Shown here: piece by piece, positions 1 through 12,163 of the stretch
Numbering within the stretch: position 1 is the stretch's first letter
Layout of the letters: each line of letters begins with the position of its first letter
Assembly: GCA_028554795.2 (NCBI GenBank)
Contig: JAPYKE020000278.1
Coordinates: forward strand, 370,020 to 434,019
Direction: 5' to 3'
DNA: 64,000 bases
Source of the DNA: Sinohyriopsis cumingii
Taxonomy: Eukaryota > Mollusca > Bivalvia > Unionida > Unionidae
Notes under the pieces: model-generated
The model's database searches: none
What the model was told of the DNA's origin: nothing
What the model saw: only the letters and a program-made list of their open reading frames with translations
Made by a program: the position numbers and the translations under genes

Positions 1-40
<40 letters not shown>
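1..40. repeat. (TA)n end of the preceding unit
   Basis: Twenty TA dinucleotides directly before the first unit boundary. They match the right-hand end of the (AT)n tracts that separate the other units, so at least one more unit lies to the left. Confidence 0.95.
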
Positions 41-44
<4 letters not shown>

Positions 45-285
45 TACCTGACCGCAGAGATAAGAAGACAGAAAAATGTACACAGCTCAATCAACCGTCA
101 CAGTTGCATGCCGACTAGTAGATTACTGATTAGTGTATCAGCCAGTATCGCAATAATATATCCGACTTGCTTTTCAAGGTTGCTATTGGTCAAGCCTAAC
201 GTCAAGCAACCAATAGGGGCGTGCCAAGAATTCTAGGCCTTAACTGTGTCGATTTATAGCAAAGTGTGTGAAATGTCAACTCGTG
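41..285. other. Unit 1 unique head, promoter-like but no gene
   Basis: Non-coding 245 bp after the AT tract, repeated at the head of each unit. It contains the inverted CCAAT pair and a TATA-like site described separately. I see no protein similarity in it. Confidence 0.6.
183..216. promoter_or_regulatory. Inverted CCAAT pair, 8-bp arms (template copy)
   Basis: CTATTGGT at 183-190 and its exact reverse complement ACCAATAG at 209-216 are separated by 18 bases. Each arm holds a CCAAT-box core, the site NF-Y binds in animals. A TTTATAG site lies at 253-259 and the CT run starts at 286. The order resembles an RNA polymerase II promoter, but there is no recognisable gene downstream. Copies occur in all units; unit 13 has a change directly beside the left arm. 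Confidence 0.35.
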
Positions 286-332
286 CTCTCTCTCTCTCTC
301 TCTCTCTCTCTCTATGTATATATATATATATA
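286..332. repeat. (CT)n-(TA)n compound microsatellite (template copy)
   Basis: Fourteen CT repeats, then ATG and a TA run. Counts for units 1 to 22 are 14, 14, 14, 15, 14, 17, 8, 18, 8, 21, 9, 14, 15, 18, 15, 16, 18, 17, 14, 17, 17, 15. The pyrimidine run is a mirror repeat of the kind able to form triplex DNA. Confidence 0.95.
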
Positions 333-475
333 ATTATGAGATACATAATTAACACTTGCAGTAAAATAATATATTTGATATGAAGGATCTGATCTATACT
401 ATTAAATTATATTGAACATGAAGATATCAATCAAATAGGTATAATGCATACAAGCACAGGAATTCATGTGTACAT

Positions 476-480
<5 letters not shown>
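333..480. other. AT-rich spacer between microsatellites (template copy)
   Basis: Stop-dense AT-rich sequence with no recognisable gene. Invariant across units except a private G to C in unit 6. Confidence 0.7.
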
Positions 481-507
<27 letters not shown>

Positions 508-508
508 T
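481..508. repeat. (GTAT)n microsatellite (template copy)
   Basis: Seven perfect GTAT repeats followed by GTGTATT. Counts for units 1 to 22 are 7, 7, 7, 7, 7, 6, 9, 6, 10, 10, 8, 9, 7, 7, 6, 10, 13, 6, 7, 13, 6, 7. The series is a useful fingerprint for relationships between units. Confidence 0.95.
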
Positions 509-718
509 GTGTATTCATATGTGTATGCATACTGACACATGTAGAAAATAACGTTTAATAGGCCTTTATGTCAACCGGAATGAATTTGGGTGAAGCGAAA
601 TAATTATGTTGTGAAAATAACATGGAATTTTGTTAAGTAGTTTCTGAAGATTGATCAATTTATTTGACATATTGAATGTACGTATGTATGTACTCGTGTC
701 TGACTGAAAGCATTTGTT

Positions 719-775
719 ATCACGCCTTAAGGTAGATGCTCTAATTGCTTCAGTGCAAGGTATAATCCCTGAGTG
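719..775 (+). other. Possible tRNA-derived SINE head relic (template copy)
   Basis: GCCTTAAGGTAGATGCTC (723-740) resembles a tRNA A box with the following D-arm. GGTATAATCCC at 759-769 resembles a B box lacking one base. Their spacing is about seven bases short of a normal tRNA, and no cloverleaf can be closed, so this is not a functional tRNA. It could be the decayed head of a tRNA-derived SINE, or chance. Confidence 0.22.
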
Positions 776-908
776 ATGCTACTTAAACGATAAATACAAA
801 GCCAGGGTTTGATACGGTCCAGCATTAACCAATGTTTATATTCCGTGTCGGCTTTCCAATTTTTGTTTGTCATGGCTCATGCTATATCCTGTTCTATTCT
901 TCAATCCA

Positions 909-924
909 TTAGGTTAGGGTTAGG
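909..924 (+). repeat. Telomere-like TTAGG/TTAGGG motif (template copy)
   Basis: TTAGGTTAGGGTTAGG, about two and a half units of the TTAGGG telomere repeat with one-base deletions. It is present in every unit, so it recurs every 2.9 kb. It is too short to call an interstitial telomere. Confidence 0.5.
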
Positions 925-946
925 TAAACGTATTCTTTGTTAGTTG

Positions 947-960
947 TACAAATATTTGTA
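947..960. repeat. Perfect 14-bp palindrome (template copy)
   Basis: TACAAATATTTGTA is its own reverse complement. It is intact in the units checked except unit 3, where 6783 changes T to C. It could be a dimer-binding site or chance in AT-rich DNA. Confidence 0.5.
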
Positions 961-1207
961 TACAGATTAAAATGAGTTAAGCAAATCCCAGATTAGACAC
1001 AAATGGCAAGGGTCACGTCTGTTTACTAATATTACCAAAGAACGTCATCTGGAACCATGACCGATGCCCATAGTTGGCTTATATGTGGAAATAGCTAGCA
1101 ACGAATCAAGATGGCCACCATGTGATGAACATATTAAGAATGAAAAGTTTGAAGTTAGCGACCATGACTTTGATATTCACCGGATGAAATCTTGTGTAGA
1201 ATAACAA

Positions 1208-2094
1208 GAAAAATACAATATCTTCTTTAGTGGTACAATACATTTGTGCAAACTCATGGGGACTCAGACTTGACTTAACATATAATATACACGGGGACTG
1301 GTCTACTAATTAAATACAGACCGAATAACATTCCTTTCTCTCAAAAAGTGGAACTTATAAATCAGGTGCAACATTAATTAAATAGCGACATAATACAACC
1401 TTCAGAAAGACTTTGGTAAAGTCTCGAAATACTGTTTAAGAACCCAGACATAAACTATCGTTTCGTGGTTGACTATCCCCGTTTGAATTCCATGTGTAAG
1501 AAGAAGGTCTATCTCCTACCAAAAGTAGGAGAAATATTGGAAGCATTATGTAGACTGCTTGTCTATACGCCATCATGTATCAATTAGTGAACAATGTTTA
1601 GAGAGAACTGTTTTTTGTTTCCTATTAATTCGGTATCGGTATTGGGATTTGAAATGGAGGATGTTTACGGGCCTTCCAGTGATATATAGATCATCAAATG
1701 ACATGAACTGAGTTCGGGTATACATGGAGGACATAATAATACTTCCCTCTATGTCTCTTGGTCGTGTGCTTGATTCATAATAGGTGTTTGACAGACTAAG
1801 AAAAACAAATATCAAATTAAAACTGGATAAATGTACATTTTTCATACACAAAAAAACCCCCTACTTTCTTGGTCATGTTGTCACCAATGATGCGATTACA
1901 GTTTCCGATGATAAAAATAACACCGTTATGGAGCTTTCAACAGTGGTAAATTAACGAACCTACCGTGAAATTTTAGGCGTTGCCTTGTATTGCGCAACTT
2001 TTGGTTCGGCTTTTGAATGATGATAGTACGTAGGGATGGAATGGTGATTGAGAATTGGCCAATAACAGTCAAAAAATACACTGTCCACTGAACC
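1208..2094 (+). pseudogene. Ty3/gypsy reverse transcriptase fossil, unit 1
   Basis: Pol fragment of a Ty3/gypsy LTR retrotransposon, running from upstream of the RT fingers to the RT/RNase H connection. Seen in order: EKYNIFFS (1208), IKYRPNNIPFSQ (1309), DIIQPS, YRFVVDYPRLN (1456), LPKVGEIL, VYMEDIII (1718), KLKLDKCTFF, YFLGHVV, then a weak connection motif (W, D, E, A spacing) after 2030. The catalytic YxDD is YMED, so the first aspartate is lost. Stops lie at 1375, 1417, 1585, 1588, 1709, 1778, 1781, 1952 and 2018. Frame changes occur near 1270-1285, between 1590 and 1649, and near 2010. Gag, protease, RNase H, integrase and LTRs are not found. This copy alone has G at 1716 (Leu to Arg before the catalytic motif). 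Confidence 0.88.
1512..1532. repeat. Hairpin inside the RT fossil (template copy)
   Basis: TCTCCTAC and GTAGGAGA form a perfect 8-bp stem with a 5-base loop. It spans the codons of the LPKVGEI segment. Probably a by-product of sequence drift, conserved in all copies by homogenisation. Confidence 0.6.
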
Positions 2095-2820
2095 AATTTT
2101 TATTATAATTATAATTACACTTGCTAGCAGACAATTAAACAAAGCTGTTAAAATATATAGGTAATTGAAATATAGACCCTTGCAAGAGTGTATATATTAT
2201 ACACTTTTAGAAAATATATATGTGGTCACATCTTCTCTGCAGTCTATTAAAATGACATTTTGGAATGAAAGATCAGAGTCGGAGGCTAGCCAAAATGGTG
2301 TCTGTAAATTCAGGAGGATAACAACAAAGTAAAGCACAGTCATCGAAATTCTCATGGAAATGAAATCGGCTTAGTGGACAATATAACAAGTGTGTGATGT
2401 TAGTAGAGATGAAAAAAGATAAGATTTACAAATAAAAAAGGACAGGACATTGAACCAGATCTTTAGCTACAATATATGCGCAAATAACTTGAAAAGATAT
2501 GCCTTATATGGATATATATTTTAATCTCATTATAAGGTTCTTGTGTGACAATACTTTGTACAGTCAGTGCCTCGTAAGGCGGCTGATATAGCTCTGGTTA
2601 CGAACTGATAAACAGTGTAACATCTCACATATGGTCATCATGCACAAACGTTAATCGTGACTCATTAACTGATTAGCGTTTTTCCTTTTAAACATAACGC
2701 ATGTTACAAAATAAAAGCATGGTACATCATGCTATTACATTTACAGCAATGAACATCGACGAAGATTCATAATTTGCAAATTAAGGAAATATATTAAAGC
2801 AGATATACAAACATTAGCAT
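2095..2820. other. AT-rich unique segment after the RT fossil (template copy)
   Basis: No recognisable gene. It includes the small hairpin at 2187-2205 and AATAAA at 2431 and 2710. It also holds three of the most informative variant sites, 2413, 2621 and 2674. Any further retroelement remnant here is too eroded to see. Confidence 0.7.
2187..2205. repeat. Small hairpin followed by TTTT (template copy)
   Basis: AGTGTATA and TATACACT form a perfect 8-bp stem with a TAT loop, followed by TTTT. In eukaryotic DNA this is not evidence of a terminator. Confidence 0.45.
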
Positions 2821-2971
<151 letters not shown>

Positions 2972-3402
2972 TACCTGACCGCAGAGATAAGAAGACAGAA
3001 AAATGTACACAGCTCAATCAACCGTCACAGTTGCATGCCGACTAGTAGATTACTGATTAGTGTATCAGCCAGTATCGCAATAATATATCCGACTTGCTTT
3101 TCAAGGTTGCTATTGGTCAAGCCTAACGTCAAGCAACCAATAGGGGCGTGCCAAGAATTCTAGGCCTTAACTGTGTCGATTTATAGCAAAGTGTGTGAAA
3201 TGTCAACTCGTGCTCTCTCTCTCTCTCTCTCTCTCTCTCTATGTATATATATATATATAATTATGAGATACATAATTAACACTTGCAGTAAAATAATATA
3301 TTTGATATGAAGGATCTGATCTATACTATTAAATTATATTGAACATGAAGATATCAATCAAATAGGTATAATGCATACAAGCACAGGAATTCATGTGTAC
3401 AT

Positions 3403-3434
<32 letters not shown>

Positions 3435-4134
3435 TGTGTATTCATATGTGTATGCATACTGACACATGTAGAAAATAACGTTTAATAGGCCTTTATGTCA
3501 ACCGGAATGAATTTGGGTGAAGCGAAATAATTATGTTGTGAAAATAACATGGAATTTTGTTAAGTAGTTTCTGAAGATTGATCAATTTATTTGACATATT
3601 GAATGTACGTATGTATGTACTCGTGTCTGACTGAAAGCATTTGTTATCACGCCTTAAGGTAGATGCTCTAATTGCTTCAGTGCAAGGTATAATCCCTGAG
3701 TGATGCTACTTAAACGATAAATACAAAGCCAGGGTTTGATACGGTCCAGCATTAACCAATGTTTATATTCCGTGTCGGCTTTCCAATTTTTGTTTGTCAT
3801 GGCTCATGCTATATCCTGTTCTATTCTTCAATCCATTAGGTTAGGGTTAGGTAAACGTATTCTTTGTTAGTTGTACAAATATTTGTATACAGATTAAAAT
3901 GAGTTAAGCAAATCCCAGATTAGACACAAATGGCAAGGGTCACGTCTGTTTACTAATATTACCAAAGAACGTCATCTGGAACCATGACCGATGCCCATAG
4001 TTGGCTTATATGTGGAAATAGCTAGCAACGAATCAAGATGGCCACCATGTGATGAACATATTAAGAATGAAAAGTTTGAAGTTAGCGACCATGACTTTGA
4101 TATTCACCGGATGAAATCTTGTGTAGAATAACAA

Positions 4135-5021
4135 GAAAAATACAATATCTTCTTTAGTGGTACAATACATTTGTGCAAACTCATGGGGACTCAGACTTGA
4201 CTTAACATATAATATACACGGGGACTGGTCTACTAATTAAATACAGACCGAATAACATTCCTTTCTCTCAAAAAGTGGAACTTATAAATCAGGTGCAACA
4301 TTAATTAAATAGCGACATAATACAACCTTCAGAAAGACTTTGGTAAAGTCTCGAAATACTGTCTAAGAACCCAGACATAAACTATCGTTTCGTGGTTGAC
4401 TATCCCCGTTTGAATTCCATGTGTAAGAAGAAGGTCTATCTCCTACCAAAAGTAGGAGAAATATTGGAAGCATTATGTAGACTGCTTGTCTATACGCCAT
4501 CATGTATCAATTAGTGAACAATGTTTAGAGAGAACTGTTTTTTGTTTCCTATTAATTCGGTATCGGTATTGGGATTTGAAATGGAGGATGTTTACGGGCC
4601 TTCCAGTGATATATAGATCATCAAATGACATGAACTGAGTTCTGGTATACATGGAGGACATAATAATACTTCCCTCTATGTCTCTTGGTCGTGTGCTTGA
4701 TTCATAATAGGTGTTTGACAGACTAAGAAAAACAAATATCAAATTAAAACTGGATAAATGTACATTTTTCATACACAAAAAAACCCCCTACTTTCTTGGT
4801 CATGTTGTCACCAATGATGCGATTACAGTTTCCGATGATAAAAATAACACCGTTATGGAGCTTTCAACAGTGGTAAATTAACGAACCTACCGTGAAATTT
4901 TAGGCGTTGCCTTGTATTGCGCAACTTTTGGTTCGGCTTTTGAATGATGATAGTACGTAGGGATGGAATGGTGATTGAGAATTGGCCAATAACAGTCAAA
5001 AAATACACTGTCCACTGAACC
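4135..5021 (+). pseudogene. Ty3/gypsy RT fossil, unit 2
   Basis: Matches the majority sequence of the array, with CTG (Leu) before the YMED motif where unit 1 has CGG. Same stops and frame changes as unit 1. Confidence 0.86.
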
Positions 5022-5771
5022 AATTTTTATTATAATTATAATTACACTTGCTAGCAGACAATTAAACAAAGCTGTTAAAATATATAGGTAATTGAAATAT
5101 AGACCCTTGCAAGAGTGTATATATTATACACTTTTAGAAAATATATATGTGGTCACATCTTCTCTGCAGTCTATTAAAATGACATTTTGGAATGAAAGAT
5201 CAGAGTCGGAGGCTAGCCAAAATGGTGTCTGTAAATTCAGGAGGATAACAACAAAGTAAAGCACAGTCATCGAAATTCTCATGGAAATGAAATCGGCTTA
5301 GTGGACAATATAACAAGTGTGTGATGTTAGTAGAGATGAAAAAAGATAAGATTTACAAATAAAAAAGGACAGGACATTGAACCAGATCTTTAGCTACAAT
5401 ATATGCGCAAATAACTTGAAAAGATATGCCTTATATGGATATATATTTTAATCTCATTATAAGGTTCTTGTGTGACAATACTTTGTACAGTCAGTGCCTC
5501 GTAAGGCGGCTGATATAGCTCTGGTTACGAACTGATAAACAGTGTAATATCTCACATATGGTCATCATGCACAAACGTTAATCGTGACTCATTAACTGAT
5601 GAGCGTTTTTCCTTTTAAACATAACGCATGTTACAAAATAAAAGCATGGTACATCATGCTATTACATTTACAGCAATGAACATCGACGAAGATTCATAAT
5701 TTGCAAATTAAGGAAATATATTAAAGCAGATATACAAACATTAGCATATATATACACACAGACACACATAC

Positions 5772-5880
<109 letters not shown>

Positions 5881-6311
5881 TACCTGACCGCAGAGATAAG
5901 AAGACAGAAAAATGTACACAGCTCAATCAACCGTCACAGTTGCATGCCGACTAGTAGATTACTGATTAGTGTATCAGCCAGTATCGCAATAATATATCCG
6001 ATTTGCTTTTCAAGGTTGCTATTGGTCAAGCCTAACGTCAAGCAACCAATAGGGGCGTGCCAAGAATTCTAGGCCTTAACTGTGTCGATTTATAGCAAAG
6101 TGTGTGAAATGTCAACTCGTGCTCTCTCTCTCTCTCTCTCTCTCTCTCTATGTATATATATATATATAATTATGAGATACATAATTAACACTTGCAGTAA
6201 AATAATATATTTGATATGAAGGATCTGATCTATACTATTAAATTATATTGAACATGAAGATATCAATCAAATAGGTATAATGCATACAAGCACAGGAATT
6301 CATGTGTACAT

Positions 6312-6343
<32 letters not shown>

Positions 6344-7043
6344 TGTGTATTCATATGTGTATGCATACTGACACATGTAGAAAATAACGTTTAATAGGCC
6401 TTTATGTCAACCGGAATGAATTTGGGTGAAGCGAAATAATTATGTTGTGAAAATAACATGGAATTTTGTTAAGTAGTTTCTGAAGATTGATCAATTTATT
6501 TGACATATTGAATGTACGTATGTATGTACTCGTGTCTGACTGAAAGCATTTGTTATCACGCCTTAAGGTAGATGCTCTAATTGCTTCAGTGCAAGGTATA
6601 ATCCCTGAGTGATGCTACTTAAACGATAAATACAAAGCCAGGGTTTGATACGGTCCAGCATTAACCAATGTTTATATTCCGTGTCGGCTTTCCAATTTTT
6701 GTTTGTCATGGCTCATGCTATATCCTGTTCTATTCTTCAATCCATTAGGTTAGGGTTAGGTAAACGTATTCTTTGTTAGTTGCACAAATATTTGTATACA
6801 GATTAAAATGAGTTAAGCAAATCCCAGATTAGACACAAATGGCAAGGGTCACGTCTGTTTACTAATATTACCAAAGAACGTCATCTGGAACCATGACCGA
6901 TGCCCATAGTTGGCTTATATGTGGAAATAGCTAGCAACGAATCAAGATGGCCACCATGTGATGAACATATTAGGAATGAAAAGTTTGAAGTTAGCGACCA
7001 TGACTTTGATATTCACCGGATGAAATCTTGTGTAGAATAACAA

Positions 7044-7930
7044 GAAAAATACAATATCTTCTTTAGTGGTACAATACATTTGTGCAAACTCATGGGGACT
7101 CAGACTTGACTTAACATATAATATACACGGGGACTGGTCTACTAATTAAATACAGACCGAATAACATTCCTTTCTCTCAAAAAGTGGAACTTATAAATCA
7201 GGTGCAACATTAATTAAATAGCGACATAATACAACCTTCAGAAAGACTTTGGTAAAGTCTCGAAATACTGTCTAAGAACCCAGACATAAACTATCGTTTC
7301 GTGGTTGACTATCCCCGTTTGAATTCCATGTGTAAGAAGAAGGTCTATCTCCTACCAAAAGTAGGAGAAATATTGGAAGCATTATGTAGACTGCTTGTCT
7401 ATACGCCATCATGTATCAATTAGTGAACAATGTTTAGAGAGAACTGTTTTTTGTTTCCTATTAATTCGGTATCGGTATTGGGATTTGAAATGGAGGATGT
7501 TTACGGGCCTTCCAGTGATATATAGATCATCAAATGACATGAACTGAGTTCTGGTATACATGGAGGACATAATAATACTTCCCTCTATGTCTCTTGGTCG
7601 TGTGCTTGATTCATAATAGGTGTTTGACAGACTAAGAAAAACAAATATCAAATTAAAACTGGATAAATGTACATTTTTCATACACAAAAAAACCCCCTAC
7701 TTTCTTGGTCATGTTGTCACCAATGATGCGATTACAGTTTCCGATGATAAAAATAACACCGTTATGGAGCTTTCAACAGTGGTAAATTAACGAACCTACC
7801 GTGAAATTTTAGGCGTTGCCTTGTATTGCGCAACTTTTGGTTCGGCTTTTGAATGATGATAGTACGTAGGGATGGAATGGTGATTGAGAATTGGCCAATA
7901 ACAGTCAAAAAATACACTGTCCACTGAACC
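7044..7930 (+). pseudogene. Ty3/gypsy RT fossil, unit 3
   Basis: Majority sequence; no difference noticed within the fossil. Confidence 0.86.
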
Positions 7931-8680
7931 AATTTTTATTATAATTATAATTACACTTGCTAGCAGACAATTAAACAAAGCTGTTAAAATATATAGGTAA
8001 TTGAAATATAGACCCTTGCAAGAGTGTATATATTATACACTTTTAGAAAATATATATGTGGTCACATCTTCTCTGCAGTCTATTAAAATGACATTTTGGA
8101 ATGAAAGATCAGAGTCGGAGGCTAGCCAAAATGGTGTCTGTAAATTCAGGAGGATAACAACAAAGTAAAGCACAGTCATCGAAATTCTCATGGAAATGAA
8201 ATCGGCTTAGTGGACAATATAACAAGTGTGTGATGTTAGTAGAGATGAAAAAAGATAAGATTTACAAATAAAAAAGGACAGGACATTGAACCAGATCTTT
8301 AGCTACAATATATGCGCAAATAACTTGAAAAGATATGCCTTATATGGATATATATTTTAATCTCATTATAAGGTTCTTGTGTGACAATACTTTGTACAGT
8401 CAGTGCCTCGTAAGGCGGCTGATATAGCTCTGGTTACGAACTGATAAACAGTGTAATATCTCACATATGGTCATCATGCACAAACGTTAATCGTGACTCA
8501 TTAACTGATGAGCGTTTTTCCTTTTAAACATAACGCATGTTACAAAATAAAAGCATGGTACATCATGCTATTACATTTACAGCAATGAACATCGACGAAG
8601 ATTCATAATTTGCAAATTAAGGAAATATATTAAAGCAGATATACAAACATTAGCATATATATACACACAGACACACATAC

Positions 8681-8807
<127 letters not shown>

Positions 8808-9047
8808 TACCTGACCGCAGAGATAAGAAGACAGAAAAATGTACACAGCTCAATCAACCGTCACAGTTGCATGCCGACTAGTAGATTACTGATTAGTGTA
8901 TCAGCCAGTATCGCAATAATATATCCGATTTGCTTTTCAAGGTTGCTATTGGTCAAGCCTAACGTCAAGCAACCAATAGGGGCGTGCCAAGAATTCTAGG
9001 CCTTAACTGTGTCGATTTATAGCAAAGTGTGTGAAATGTCAACTCGT

Positions 9048-9080
<33 letters not shown>

Positions 9081-9240
9081 GTATATATATATATATAATT
9101 ATGAGATACATAATTAACACTTGCAGTAAAATAATATATTTGATATGAAGGATCTGATCTATACTATTAAATTATATTGAACATGAAGATATCAATCAAA
9201 TAGGTATAATGCATACAAGCACAGGAATTCATGTGTACAT

Positions 9241-9272
<32 letters not shown>

Positions 9273-9972
9273 TGTGTATTCATATGTGTATGCATACTGA
9301 CACATGTAGAAAATAACGTTTAATAGGCCTTTATGTCAACCGGAATGAATTTGGGTGAAGCGAAATAATTATGTTGTGAAAATAACATGGAATTTTGTTA
9401 AGTAGTTTCTGAAGATTGATCAATTTATTTGACATATTGAATGTACGTATGTATGTACTCGTGTCTGACTGAAAGCATTTGTTATCACGCCTTAAGGTAG
9501 ATGCTCTAATTGCTTCAGTGCAAGGTATAATCCCTGAGTGATGCTACTTAAACGATAAATACAAAGCCAGGGTTTGATACGGTCCAGCATTAACCAATGT
9601 TTATATTCCGTGTCGGCTTTCCAATTTTTGTTTGTCATGGCTCATGCTATATCCTGTTCTATTCTTCAATCCATTAGGTTAGGGTTAGGTAAACGTATTC
9701 TTTGTTAGTTGTACAAATATTTGTATACAGATTAAAATGAGTTAAGCAAATCCCAGATTAGACACAAATGGCAAGGGTCACGTCTGTTTACTAATATTAC
9801 CAAAGAACGTCATCTGGAACCATGACCGATGCCCATAGTTGGCTTATATGTGGAAATAGCTAGCAACGAATCAAGATGGCCACCATGTGATGAACATATT
9901 AAGAATGAAAAGTTTGAAGTTAGCGACCATGACTTTGATATTCACCGGATGAAATCTTGTGTAGAATAACAA

Positions 9973-10859
9973 GAAAAATACAATATCTTCTTTAGTGGTA
10001 CAATACATTTGTGCAAACTCATGGGGACTCAGACTTGACTTAACATATAATATACACGGGGACTGGTCTGCTAATTAAATACAGACCGAATAACATTCCT
10101 TTCTCTCAAAAAGTGGAACTTATAAATCAGGTGCAACATTAATTAAATAGCGACATAATACAACCTTCAGAAAGACTTTGGTAAAGTCTCGAAATACTGT
10201 CTAAGAACCCAGACATAAACTATCGTTTCGTGGTTGACTATCCCCGTTTGAATTCCATGTGTAAGAAGAAGGTCTATCTCCTACCAAAAGTAGGAGAAAT
10301 ATTGGAAGCATTATGTAGACTGCTTGTCTATACGCCATCATGTATCAATTAGTGAACAATGTTTAGAGAGAACTGTTTTTTGTTTCCTATTAATTCGGTA
10401 TCGGTATTGGGATTTGAAATGGAGGATGTTTACGGGCCTTCCAGTGATATATAGATCATCAAATGACATGAACTGAGTTCTGGTATACATGGAGGACATA
10501 ATAATACTTCCCTCTATGTCTCTTGGTCGTGTGCTTGATTCATAATAGGTGTTTGACAGACTAAGAAAAACAAATATCAAATTAAAACTGGATAAATGTA
10601 CATTTTTCATACACAAAAAAACCCCCTACTTTCTTGGTCATGTTGTCACCAATGATGCGATTACAGTTTCCGATGATAAAAATAACACCGTTATGGAGCT
10701 TTCAACAGTGGTAAATTAACGAACCTACCGTGAAATTTTAGGCGTTGCCTTGTATTGCGCAACTTTTGGTTCGGCTTTTGAATGATGATAGTACGTAGGG
10801 ATGGAATGGTGATTGAGAATTGGCCAATAACAGTCAAAAAATACACTGTCCACTGAACC
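9973..10859 (+). pseudogene. Ty3/gypsy RT fossil, unit 4
   Basis: Majority sequence except G at 10070, silent in the old reading frame (CTA to CTG). Confidence 0.86.
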
Positions 10860-11609
10860 AATTTTTATTATAATTATAATTACACTTGCTAGCAGACAAT
10901 TAAACAAAGCTGTTAAAATATATAGGTAATTGAAATATAGACCCTTGCAAGAGTGTATATATTATACACTTTTAGAAAATATATATGTGGTCACATCTTC
11001 TCTGCAGTCTATTAAAATGACATTTTGGAATGAAAGATCAGAGTCGGAGGCTAGCCAAAATGGTGTCTGTAAATTCAGGAGGATAACAACAAAGTAAAGC
11101 ACAGTCATCGAAATTCTCATGGAAATGAAATCGGCTTAGTGGACAATATAACAAGTGTGTGATGTTAGTAGAGATGAAAAAAGATAAGATTTACAAATAA
11201 AAAAGGACAGGACATTGAACCAGATCTTTAGCTACAATATATGCGCAAATAACTTGAAAAGATATGCCTTATATGGATATATATTTTAATCTCATTATAA
11301 GGTTCTTGTGTGACAATACTTTGTACAGTCAGTGCCTCGTAAGGCGGCTGATATAGCTCTGGTTACGAACTGATAAACAGTGTAATATCTCACATATGGT
11401 CATCATGCACAAACGTTAATCGTGACTCATTAACTGATGAGCGTTTTTCCTTTTAAACATAACGCATGTTACAAAATAAAAGCATGGTACATCATGCTAT
11501 TACATTTACAGCAATGAACATCGACGAAGATTCATAATTTGCAAATTAAGGAAATATATTAAAGCAGATATACAAACATTAGCATATATATACACACAGA
11601 CACACATAC

Positions 11610-11621
<12 letters not shown>

Positions 11622-11696
<75 letters not shown>
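11622..11696. repeat. (AT)n tract between units 4 and 5, 75 bp
   Basis: Uninterrupted and among the shorter tracts. Confidence 0.95.
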
Positions 11697-11700
<4 letters not shown>

Positions 11701-12131
11701 TACCTGACCGCAGAGATAAGAAGACAGAAAAATGTACACAGCTCAATCAACCGTCACAGTTGCATGCCGACTAGTAGATTACTGATTAGTGTATCAGCCA
11801 GTATCGCAATAATATATCCGATTTGCTTTTCAAGGTTGCTATTGGTCAAGCCTAACGTCAAGCAACCAATAGGGGCGTGCCAAGAATTCTAGGCCTTAAC
11901 TGTGTCGATTTATAGCAAAGTGTGTGAAATGTCAACTCGTGCTCTCTCTCTCTCTCTCTCTCTCTCTCTATGTATATATATATATATAATTATGAGATAC
12001 ATAATTAACACTTGCAGTAAAATAATATATTTGATATGAAGGATCTGATCTATACTATTAAATTATATTGAACATGAAGATATCAATCAAATAGGTATAA
12101 TGCATACAAGCACAGGAATTCATGTGTACAT

Positions 12132-12163
<32 letters not shown>

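Larger units (their letters stand above)
509..1207. other. Unique segment between GTAT run and RT fossil (template copy)
   Basis: About 700 bp without a usable reading frame. It holds the tRNA-like relic, the telomere-like motif and the 14-bp palindrome listed separately. At 1114-1122 a perfect Kozak-type GCCACCATG is followed at once by TGA TGA, so it starts nothing. Sequence near 1184-1207 may be a further, unrecognisable part of the gypsy pol fossil. Confidence 0.6.

Noticed and set aside
1111-1128. Start codon in a perfect Kozak context
   Set aside because: GCCACCATG is followed at once by TGA TGA, and the ATG nine bases upstream gives only four codons before the same stop.
1573-1851. 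92-codon open frame, minus strand, kept in all 22 units
   Set aside because: It lies antisense to the gypsy RT fossil. Its conservation is explained by the near identity of the units; units 8 and 21 change residues freely, and there is no recognisable domain.
1208-2094. A functional reverse transcriptase
   Set aside because: At least nine in-frame stops, several frame changes and loss of the catalytic YxDD motif.
1960-2142. 60-codon open frame, minus strand, in all units
   Set aside because: Largely antisense to the end of the RT fossil, with an isoleucine run from an ATT/AAT-rich stretch; no family likeness.
2187-2210. Rho-independent terminator
   Set aside because: Stem plus T run fits the form, but the stem is almost all AT and the DNA is eukaryotic.
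2568-2640. Second tRNA-like stretch around GATATAGCTCTGGTTA
   Set aside because: An A-box-like string is present, but no B box or acceptor pairing follows at a usable distance.
2431-2715. Polyadenylation signals AATAAA at 2431 and 2710
   Set aside because: Such hexamers are expected by chance in AT-rich DNA, and there is no supported transcript.
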